Shown piece after piece: positions 1 through 5,218 of a DNA stretch of 5,218 nt (positions are counted from its first letter, which is position 1; the number at the start of each line of letters is the position of its first letter). The notes beneath the pieces are model-generated. The model worked only from the letters and a program-made list of their open reading frames with translations. It ran no database searches and was not told the origin of the DNA. Both the position numbers and the translations under genes were made by a program. The stretch comes from JBJKPP01 sp046706145. GTDB taxonomy: Bacteria; Bacteroidota; Ignavibacteria; Ignavibacteriales; Ignavibacteriaceae. The stretch spans positions 1-5,218 of the forward strand of contig JBJKPP010000153.1 in NCBI GenBank assembly GCA_046706145.1. Reading direction: 5' to 3'.

Positions 1-1274
1 AAATACAAATAAAGTATCCCCAGCAGCAAATAAATTATAAAAAACATAATTATGGAAAATAAAATATCGCCGGCAGGAACAGTTAAAGAAAGCGCGTCTT
101 TTGTTCTTAGTAAATGATATACTATCCACGGCTGCCTTCCAACTTCCGCTGATATCCAGCCAAGCTCGCAAGCGATAACAGGAAGTGGAATTGACCATTT
201 TAACCATTTGAGAACCTTTTTGCTGTCATAAAGTTTCTTTTTATAAAGGAGATAGACTGAAATTGCCATAATAATTAAAAAGTAAACACCAAGCACCACC
301 ATGTTATGGAAAGAAACAAATGTTAGGAACAACGGCGGTATATCATCTTTAGGAAATTCATTAATTCCCTGAATCTTAGCATTAACACTTCCAAAAGCCA
401 TCCAGCTTAGCAGTCCGGGAATTTCAATTTTGCCTTTCAAAGACGGAGGTATTGGCGTCGGCACTGCAAAAAATACCAAAGGTGCTTTCGTTGAAGTTGT
501 ATAAAGTCCTTCTATAGCAGCAAACTTTTCCGGCTGGGTTTGTGCAACTTCGCGTGCATGAAAATGTCCAAAAGGAAATATTTCTGATGCGGAAAAAATT
601 AATCCAAAAATCACGCTAACTTGCAAAGATTTTTTTGCAAAATCCAAAAATTTACCTTTAAGTAAAAAGTAAGCAGAAATACCTGCCATAAAAAACGAAC
701 CTGTTATTAATGCGGCCACAACTGTGTGGAAAAACCTCGGTAATGTAGAAGGATTAAAAACCGCGGCCCAAAAATCGGTTAATTCCGCTCTTCCGTGCTG
801 TACTATAAAACCAGCAGGGGTTTGCTGCCAGGAATTTGCAACGATTATCCAAAATGCTGAAATGGTAGAACCAACAGCCACCATTAAAATTGCAAACCAA
901 TGAACACCTTTGGAAACTCTATTCCTTCCGAATAAATAAAGTCCTAAGAAACCCGATTCAAGAAAGAAAGCAAACACACCTTCGGCAGCTAATGGAGCGC
1001 CGAATATGTCTCCAACAAACTTGGAATATTCTGCCCAGTTAGTTCCAAACTGAAATTCCATTACTATTCCAGAAGCAACACCAACCGCGAAAGTTATTGC
1101 TAAAAGTTTAGCAAAAAATTTTCCAATCGACTGATAAAGCTCATCTTTTTTTCTCCAGCCAAGAAATTCTACTACTACAAGTAGCCATGCAAGGCCTATT
1201 GTAATTGGTGGAAAAATGAAATGAAAACCTACAGTCATAGCGAATTGAATTCTCGCTAACACCTCTGCACTCAT
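1..1274 (-). CDS. cydA: Cytochrome bd ubiquinol oxidase subunit I (CydA), 3' end cut by window edge
   Basis: This is the quinol-oxidising, heme-carrying subunit of the membrane terminal oxidase that reduces O2 to water with high affinity. The reverse strand reads 424 uninterrupted codons from ATG at 1274. By alignment from memory to E. coli CydA, the key residues are present: H18 (E. coli H19, high-spin heme ligand), E98 and E106 (proton-path acids), H183 and M325 (heme b558 ligands, E. coli H186 and M393), K250 and E255 (quinol site, E. coli K252 and E257), E377 (E. coli E445) and GRQPW at 379-383. About nine membrane segments are visible, near 12-36, 53-74, 94-115, 123-147, 182-206, 215-233, 317-343, 357-375 and 401-424. 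The H183-M325 distance is 142 residues against 207 in E. coli, so this is a short-Q-loop form. The start is supported by GGAGG at 1281-1285, six bases upstream of the ATG. The C-terminus, and any cydB, lie left of the window. Confidence 0.96.
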   Translation of the reverse strand, partial: MSAEVLARIQFAMTVGFHFIFPPITIGLAWLLVVVEFLGWRKKDELYQSIGKFFAKLLAITFAVGVASGIVMEFQFGTNWAEYSKFVGDIFGAPLAAEGVFAFFLESGFLGLYLFGRNRVSKGVHWFAILMVAVGSTISAFWIIVANSWQQTPAGFIVQHGRAELTDFWAAVFNPSTLPRFFHTVVAALITGSFFMAGISAYFLLKGKFLDFAKKSLQVSVIFGLIFSASEIFPFGHFHAREVAQTQPEKFAAIEGLYTTSTKAPLVFFAVPTPIPPSLKGKIEIPGLLSWMAFGSVNAKIQGINEFPKDDIPPLFLTFVSFHNMVVLGVYFLIIMAISVYLLYKKKLYDSKKVLKWLKWSIPLPVIACELGWISAEVGRQPWIVYHLLRTKDALSLTVPAGDILFSIIMFFIIYLLLGILYLY

Positions 1275-1393
1275 AGGTCTCCTCCCCGATAATGAAGTAT
1301 ATTTTATGAATAAACAGAAATTTTATTCTGAACTATTACTAATTTAATTATTATTTTGTAATTGACGCATAACATTTTCCAATTTGTTAAAAA

Positions 1394-1424
1394 ATTATAT
1401 TTTGTTTTGAAAATTAATTCTCAA
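1394..1424 (-). promoter_or_regulatory. Possible sigma70-like promoter for cydA
   Basis: On the minus strand TTGAGA (1424-1419) is followed after 19 bases by TATAAT (1399-1394), about 120 bases upstream of the cydA start. The -10 match is perfect and the -35 match is 5 of 6, but the spacer is long and the region is so AT-rich that chance matches are expected. If the organism is a Bacteroidota member its housekeeping promoters may follow another consensus. I see no clear FNR- or ArcA-like operator in this divergent region. Confidence 0.22.
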
Positions 1425-1436
1425 AAATCCATTACG

Positions 1437-1440
1437 GGAG
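1437..1440 (+). promoter_or_regulatory. Shine-Dalgarno site that fixes the flavoreductase start
   Basis: GGAG lies five bases before ATG 1446. The same frame stays open upstream to a TTG at 1362, but that would add 28 residues with no ribosome site and no family counterpart. The flavodoxin-fold first strand (KVLGISGS) begins immediately after the ATG, so 1446 is the better start. Confidence 0.8.
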
Positions 1441-1445
1441 AAGAT

Positions 1446-1997
1446 ATGAAAATGAAAGTTTTGGGCATTTCCGGCAGTATTAGAAAGAATTCTTTCAATA
1501 CAGGCCTTCTGAGAGCAGCAAAGCAAATCCAGCCGGAAAACATAGACATAGAAATTGCTAATATATCAGATATCCCTCTATATAATGAAGATAACAATAT
1601 TGGCAACACTCCAGAACCAGTCAAAATATTTAAACAAAAAATTGCGACGTCGGATTCACTACTTTTTGCCGTAACCGAATATAACTATTCACTTTCAGGC
1701 GTATTGAAAAATGCCATAGATTGGGCTTCCCGTCCTCTAAAGGATTCTCCGCTGAACGGAAAGCCATTTGCAATGATGGGAGCAGGCGGCGCCTTGGGAA
1801 CAGCGAGAGCTCAATATCATCTAAGGCAAATTGCCGTTTTCACAAATATGATAACTTTTAATAAACCCGAGTTATTTGTTCCGCAGGCAATAGAAAAATT
1901 TGATGAAAATGGAAATCTCAAGGATGATACAATTAAAGAAAAAATTAAAAATTTATTAAATACATTAAACGAGTTTACTCTCAAGCTTAAACAGTGA
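1446..1997 (+). CDS. NADPH-dependent FMN reductase family protein (azoreductase/chromate-reductase-like)
   Basis: This is a 183-residue cytoplasmic flavoprotein of the FMN_red flavodoxin-like fold. Members reduce quinones, azo dyes or metal ions with NAD(P)H and bound FMN; the natural substrate cannot be read from the sequence. An N-terminal strand leads into the FMN phosphate loop GSIRKNSFN (residues 10-18). The second flavin-contacting segment is TEYNYSLSGVLKNAIDW (77-93), and a glycine-rich GAGG turn lies at 112-115. Length matches the YieF/ChrR group (about 188 residues from memory). The usual TPEYN..PG..KNAIDW pattern is altered: V76-T77 stand where T-P is common, and S84 where P is common. 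The gene is divergent from cydA. A 140-base gap without a visible terminator separates it from the next gene, so co-transcription is uncertain. Confidence 0.9.
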   Translation: MKMKVLGISGSIRKNSFNTGLLRAAKQIQPENIDIEIANISDIPLYNEDNNIGNTPEPVKIFKQKIATSDSLLFAVTEYNYSLSGVLKNAIDWASRPLKDSPLNGKPFAMMGAGGALGTARAQYHLRQIAVFTNMITFNKPELFVPQAIEKFDENGNLKDDTIKEKIKNLLNTLNEFTLKLKQ

Positions 1998-2137
1998 ATA
2001 TAATGGTAACTAATAGCCTTAAAGTAAAAAATCTTATGAGTATTTAATTCTTTAAAACCTGTACTTTTTCCCATTTTTTGAAAATTGTATTTTCTATTTT
2101 AATAACTTTTTAGCACAACTTATCGTAAGGAGAAGAA

Positions 2138-3133
2138 ATGGCAACAAGAAGAAAATTCATCCAGACCACACTTTTAGCTTCTGCAGCCACATTAGCAGGT
2201 AGAGCCCCAATTTTATCAAAAGTGATTAAGAGTCGCCGGGGTAACGGAAACTCAAAAGTTGACAAACCGATTGTAATTTCAACATGGAATTTTGGAATGA
2301 CTGCTAATGCTACTGCCTGGAAAATATTGTCCAACAATGGCAGGGCTCTTGATGCTGTTGAGCAAGGAGTAAGAATTCCTGAGGCCGATCCTAAAATCAG
2401 CAGCATAGGTTATGGCGGCCTCCCTGATAGAGATGGTTTTGTTACTCTGGATGCTTGCATAATGGATGAGACGGGTAACGCTGGTTCTGTTGCATTTCTT
2501 CAGCATATAATGCATCCGATTTCCGTTGCCAGAGTAGTGATGGAAAAAACACCGCATGTAATGATTGTTGGAGACGGCGCTTTAAGAGTTGCTCTGGATA
2601 ATGGTTTTAAGAAACAAAATCTTCTTACAAAAGAAGCCAAAAAAGAATGGGAAATGTGGCTCAAAGATCATAACTACAAACCATATAAATATGATGTCAA
2701 CAATCACGATACTATTGGAATGCTGGCGTTAGATTCCAAAGGCAATCTTTCGGGAGCATGCACAACAAGCGGTGTAAAATTTAAATACCACGGCAGAGTT
2801 GCTGATTCTGCGATAATAGGCGCGGGCCTTTTTGTTGATAATGAAGTCGGCGGTGCCACAGCAACCGGCTTAGGAGAATCTGTCATAAAAATAGCAGGTT
2901 CTCATCTTGTTGTGGAAATGATGCGACGGGGAAAATCTCCGGAAGAAGCTTGTGAAATAGCAGTTCATAGAATTATCGAAAAGCAACCAAATTATAAAGA
3001 TTTTCAAGTTGCATTTATTGCTCTCAATAAAAATGGAGAAACAGGATCTTATGCAATTCATAAAGACTTTCAATATGCCCTTCGAAGCAAAGAGAGCAAT
3101 AAACTAATTGATACAAAATTCTATATGGATTAA
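2138..3133 (+). CDS. Tat-exported N4-(beta-N-acetylglucosaminyl)-L-asparaginase (glycosylasparaginase), Ntn hydrolase
   Basis: This enzyme hydrolyses the amide bond between Asn and N-acetylglucosamine in glycoasparagines; relatives also act on asparagine or isoaspartyl peptides. It is made as an inactive precursor that cuts itself between D191 and T192, freeing the Thr nucleophile. Residues 1-25 form a twin-arginine signal (TRRKFIQ at 3-9, then a hydrophobic stretch), implying folded export to the periplasm. The alpha part (about 44-191) opens with KPIVISTWNFG; the beta part starts in the hallmark HDTIGM (190-195). Active-site residues match the Flavobacterium enzyme at a constant offset of 40 in the beta chain: T192, T210 (CTTSG), R220 and D223 (HGRVADS), T243 and G244 (TATG). 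W50 and F52 fit the substrate pocket. The whole length aligns from memory, so the gene looks intact. AAGGAG at 2127-2132 lies five bases before the ATG. corA follows after 37 bases. Confidence 0.95.
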   Translation: MATRRKFIQTTLLASAATLAGRAPILSKVIKSRRGNGNSKVDKPIVISTWNFGMTANATAWKILSNNGRALDAVEQGVRIPEADPKISSIGYGGLPDRDGFVTLDACIMDETGNAGSVAFLQHIMHPISVARVVMEKTPHVMIVGDGALRVALDNGFKKQNLLTKEAKKEWEMWLKDHNYKPYKYDVNNHDTIGMLALDSKGNLSGACTTSGVKFKYHGRVADSAIIGAGLFVDNEVGGATATGLGESVIKIAGSHLVVEMMRRGKSPEEACEIAVHRIIEKQPNYKDFQVAFIALNKNGETGSYAIHKDFQYALRSKESNKLIDTKFYMD

Positions 3134-3170
3134 AATTTAGAAATTTTTAATCAAAAGAACTTTGAACGCC

Positions 3171-4262
3171 ATGAAAAAAATCTCAACCAAGATATTACCT
3201 AAAAAGAAAAAAAGAGCTCATCAAAAAGTTGGAGCTGCACCCGGTACTCTTGTTTATGTAGGAGAAGAAAGGGACCAAAAAGTAAAAATAAGACTCTTTG
3301 CGTATGACCAAAATACAGTTGAGGAAAAATCACTTGATAATATAGAAGAAAGTTTTCCGTACAAGGAGAAAACGCTTACAACCTGGATAAATATTGATGG
3401 TCTCAATAATATAGACTTAATTGAAAAGATCGGCTCTAATTTCAATATTCACCCTTTGGTTTTGGAAGATATTCTAAACACACATCAAAGACCTAAATTA
3501 GACGACTACGATGAATATACATATTTAGTTTTCAGAATAGTTTCTTGCGGCAAAGAACAAAATGAACTAGAGAGCGAACAAATCAGTGTTATACTTGGAA
3601 AGAATTATGTAATCTCCTTTCAGGAAAAAGAAGGCGATGTTTTTGAACCAATACGCGAAAGAATACGAAACGGAAAAGGGAGAATCAGAAAAGGCGGACC
3701 AGACTATTTAGTATATGCATTAATGGACGCTGTGGTTGATAATTACTTTGTTACTCTGGAGCATATTGGGGAAACAATAGAAGACTTAGAAGACAAATTA
3801 ATTTCTGACCCACAGCCGGAAAATCTTCACTTAATTCATGAATTAAGAAGAGAAATGATAACGCTGAGAAAATCAATCTGGCCATTGCGGGAAGTTATAA
3901 ACAGTATGTTAAGAGGAGATGTGGAATTAATTCAGCAAGAGACCGGAATATTTTTACGGGACGTTTACGACCATACAATCCAAATTATTGACACCATCGA
4001 ATCTTACCGGGACATTATTAGCGGCATGCTGGACACCTATCTTTCAAGTGTGAGCAACAGAATGAACGAAGTAATGAAAGTTCTGACAATAATTGCAACT
4101 ATTTTTATTCCTCTAACTTTTCTTGCCGGGGTTTATGGAATGAATTTTCACCATATGCCTGAACTTGATTGGACATGGATTTATCCATACGGTTTCTGGA
4201 TTTTAATGATTATTGTTGCCGGAATAATGATTTTCTATTTTAAAAGAAAAAAGTGGATTTGA
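3171..4262 (+). CDS. corA: CorA-type magnesium/cobalt transport channel
   Basis: This is a pentameric inner-membrane channel for Mg2+ (also Co2+ and Ni2+). It has 363 residues: a lysine-rich N-terminal tail (8-15), a large cytoplasmic alpha/beta domain, a long helix (about 190-300) and two membrane segments (about 302-321 and 338-357). The signature YGMN is at 322-325, followed by MPEL at 329-332, and the protein ends in a basic tail, as CorA proteins do. It resembles Thermotoga maritima CorA throughout, at an offset of 11: D100 and D264 match the regulatory metal-site D89 and D253, D288 matches D277, and N325 matches N314. The segment LEDILNTHQRPK (98-109) is nearly identical. ATG 3171 is preferred over TTG 3162, but neither has a Shine-Dalgarno site, unlike the other genes here. 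It lies 37 bases after the glycosylasparaginase gene, so it may depend on that transcript. Confidence 0.96.
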   Translation: MKKISTKILPKKKKRAHQKVGAAPGTLVYVGEERDQKVKIRLFAYDQNTVEEKSLDNIEESFPYKEKTLTTWINIDGLNNIDLIEKIGSNFNIHPLVLEDILNTHQRPKLDDYDEYTYLVFRIVSCGKEQNELESEQISVILGKNYVISFQEKEGDVFEPIRERIRNGKGRIRKGGPDYLVYALMDAVVDNYFVTLEHIGETIEDLEDKLISDPQPENLHLIHELRREMITLRKSIWPLREVINSMLRGDVELIQQETGIFLRDVYDHTIQIIDTIESYRDIISGMLDTYLSSVSNRMNEVMKVLTIIATIFIPLTFLAGVYGMNFHHMPELDWTWIYPYGFWILMIIVAGIMIFYFKRKKWI

Positions 4263-4296
4263 AAATTTGATATTATGTTTGTGAGTAAAAGATAAT

Positions 4297-4682
4297 TTAT
4301 AAAGTTTCTTCTAACTGTCCGTAGCATTTGTCTATTTCTTTCTGTAGCCCAATTGTTTTGGAAAGAGCGGTTACTATTTTGCATTAAGTTTGAATTTCTT
4401 CCAAACTTAATGTTCTCCCCTTTATATCTTTCAACCATTTTTCACAAACTTGATAACCACCAATTTGATATTTCCAAACTTCTTGTGAAAGTCCATCAAA
4501 GTATTGCTCTATACTAATAAATTCTTTCCCTTTTTATAGAGACGGCATAACTTGTCCCGATTTATCGAGATGCCCAGTCTCTGCAGCAATAGACTTTATT
4601 TTTCTACCTAATTACTTCCATCTGGAAATTTGGAAATTACCTTATCAAAATCTTTTGGCTCAAATAAATGCAAATTTGTAAA
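4297..4682 (-). pseudogene. Decayed C-terminal remnant of a type ISP-like restriction-modification / N6-DNA methylase protein
   Basis: The reverse strand reads, across stops, a segment typical of the C-terminal specificity region of type ISP and related large N6-adenine methylase/restriction proteins. It begins with LHLFEPKDFDKVISKFPDGSN, a stop (4608-4610) and VEK, then shifts frame at a T5 run (4599-4603; one base appears lost) into IKSIAAETGH. Another stop lies at 4534-4536, followed by KGKEFISIEQYF and the conserved VWKYQIGGYQVCEKWLKD (about 4479-4426) and KGRTLSLEEIQ. A third stop (4384-4386) stands where the family usually has the tyrosine of H-Y-x-K-I-V. The tail then continues as KIVTALSKTIGLQKEID and ends at 4297-4299. 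Such proteins are normally many hundreds of residues long; the catalytic parts are absent, since position 4929 already starts another gene. Family assignment is by remembered motif, not by search. Confidence 0.72.
4382..4412. repeat. Perfect 11-bp inverted repeat with 9-base loop
   Basis: CATTAAGTTTG (4382-4392) and CAAACTTAATG (4402-4412) are exact reverse complements around a nine-base spacer. The repeat lies within the restriction-modification remnant and includes its in-frame stop at 4384-4386. It is about 120 bases beyond the corA stop and has no adjoining T-run on either strand, so it does not look like an intrinsic terminator. Confidence 0.85.
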
Positions 4683-4928
4683 CTACTTTTTATAACCCCT
4701 ACTCCATGTTTCAAGCCTGAAGCTTTCTAACGTAATTCGTGTAACTCAAAAAACGGCTGTGTAGTGATTGACGATACAATCAAATCACATCTATAAACCT
4801 GAGTTAATAAACAAACGTCTAAAATGTAAATAATTTAAAAATTGGCAGATTTTTATTGTTGTATGGTTGCGAAAAATTAAACAATTGCTGAATTAAGATG
4901 GCGACTAAAATGGAGAAAGGAAAATAAA
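4683..4928. other. Gene-free stretch upstream of the BON-domain gene
   Basis: No intact gene or RNA is recognisable. The minus-strand frame continuing the restriction-modification remnant runs to about 4745, but I cannot match it beyond the stop at 4683-4685. A plus-strand open stretch (4731-4793) encodes the short string NGCVVIDDTI, faintly like a DDE-transposase strand, with nothing around it to support this. A minus-strand frame of 35 codons (4834-4730) is also open and unrecognised. A weak 6-bp inverted repeat TGATTG/CAATCA lies at 4765-4782. The stretch must contain the BON gene's promoter unless that gene is read through from corA, but I see no convincing -35/-10 pair. Confidence 0.5.
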
Positions 4929-5218
4929 ATGAAGTTCAATAAGAAAAATATATCAACGTATTTTTTGTGCATTACACTTTTCTTCGGATTACTGACGTGT
5001 AACGCGGCGGCAAAGTCAGGTACCCAGAAAATTCCCAACACGACGATAAAGATTTTTGTCCAATATCGACTATCTAAAGAAGGGATTTTAGCTAACAATA
5101 ACATACACGTTAAAGTAAAGCACAACACAATCACACTAGAGGGCAAGGTTCCTACTTTGTATAAAAGAAGTCTTGCTGCAAAGGAAGCCGGGGACGTTGA
5201 AGACTCATACTCTGTAAT
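4929..5218 (+). CDS. Secreted or lipid-anchored BON-domain protein, 3' end cut by window edge
   Basis: The first 96 codons are present. Residues 5-23 form a signal sequence: lysines 5-6 and a hydrophobic core with many Phe and Leu. Export may end in lipidation at C24 (context LLTC, an imperfect lipobox) or in cleavage after the AAA at 26-28. From about residue 38 the sequence follows the BON pattern: an amphipathic helix (IKIFVQYRLSKEG), then NNIHVKVKHNTITLEGKV (strands), then a second helix with AAKEAGDVEDSYSV, as in OsmY-like periplasmic proteins thought to bind membranes or stabilise the envelope. Family members often carry two BON domains; a second would lie beyond the window. The ATG is preceded by AAAGG (4916-4920) at eight bases. 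A nine-codon open frame (4898-4927) ends just before it and is probably incidental. Confidence 0.82.
   Translation, partial: MKFNKKNISTYFLCITLFFGLLTCNAAAKSGTQKIPNTTIKIFVQYRLSKEGILANNNIHVKVKHNTITLEGKVPTLYKRSLAAKEAGDVEDSYSV

Noticed and set aside
1362..1445. 28-residue N-terminal extension of the flavoreductase from TTG 1362
   Set aside because: It has no ribosome site, falls in the divergent intergenic region, and adds residues the family does not have. ATG 1446 has a good Shine-Dalgarno site.
3132..3147. Possible terminator hairpin between the glycosylasparaginase and corA genes
   Set aside because: The stem is only seven A-T pairs with a two-base loop, too weak to be an intrinsic terminator and expected by chance in such AT-rich DNA.
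4235..4438. Minus-strand 67-codon open frame
   Set aside because: It is the neighbouring frame of the restriction-modification remnant and overlaps the end of corA. Its translation resembles nothing, while the adjacent frame carries the family motifs.
4765..4782. TGATTG/CAATCA inverted repeat as an operator
   Set aside because: It has a six-base stem and six-base loop, lies about 150 bases from the BON start, and matches no regulator site I can name.
4730..4834. MazF/PemK-like toxin remnant on the minus strand (DLIVSSITTQP followed after a stop by SGLKHGVGVIKSS)
   Set aside because: The resemblance is short, needs a read-through stop, and its continuation overlaps the better-supported restriction-modification frame.
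4898..4927. Nine-codon leader peptide (MATKMEKGK) ahead of the BON gene
   Set aside because: It has no convincing ribosome site of its own, and its second half consists of the purine-rich Shine-Dalgarno region of the BON gene. It is most likely coincidence.
4877..5146. Minus-strand 89-codon open frame opposite the BON gene
   Set aside because: The plus strand gives a coherent signal sequence plus BON domain with a ribosome site. The antisense reading is a shadow.

Overview
The window is AT-rich, gene-dense bacterial DNA. The protein families point to the Bacteroidota/Ignavibacteria side of the tree. The asparaginase-like gene closely resembles the Flavobacterium (Elizabethkingia) glycosylasparaginase, while the CorA closely resembles the Thermotoga form. 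Most genes carry clear GGAG-type Shine-Dalgarno sequences, which fits Ignavibacteria-like lineages better than typical Bacteroidia. This placement is inference from remembered homologues and not a database result.

Layout. Positions 1-1274 (minus strand) hold the first 424 codons of cydA, cytochrome bd oxidase subunit I, cut by the left window edge. A divergent intergenic region (1275-1445) separates it from a plus-strand run of three intact genes. These are a small NADPH-dependent FMN reductase/azoreductase-like flavoprotein (1446-1997), a Tat-exported glycosylasparaginase (2138-3133) and a CorA-type magnesium/cobalt channel (3171-4262). The last two are only 37 bases apart and may be co-transcribed. 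From 4263 to 4928 there is no intact gene. Part of this stretch (4297-4682, minus strand) is the decayed C-terminal end of a large restriction-modification enzyme of the type ISP/N6-methylase kind, with three in-frame stops and at least one frameshift. A perfect 11-bp inverted repeat overlaps one of the stops. At 4929 a plus-strand gene for a secreted or lipid-anchored BON-domain protein begins and runs off the right edge.

How the genes work together. The intact genes look like ordinary housekeeping and envelope functions: low-oxygen respiration, a redox flavoprotein, periplasmic amidohydrolysis of glycoasparagine or asparagine, divalent-cation uptake and an envelope BON protein. They do not form an obvious single pathway. 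I see no convincing new biological system here. The most informative part is the eroded restriction-modification remnant and the possible palindrome-templated mutation inside it.
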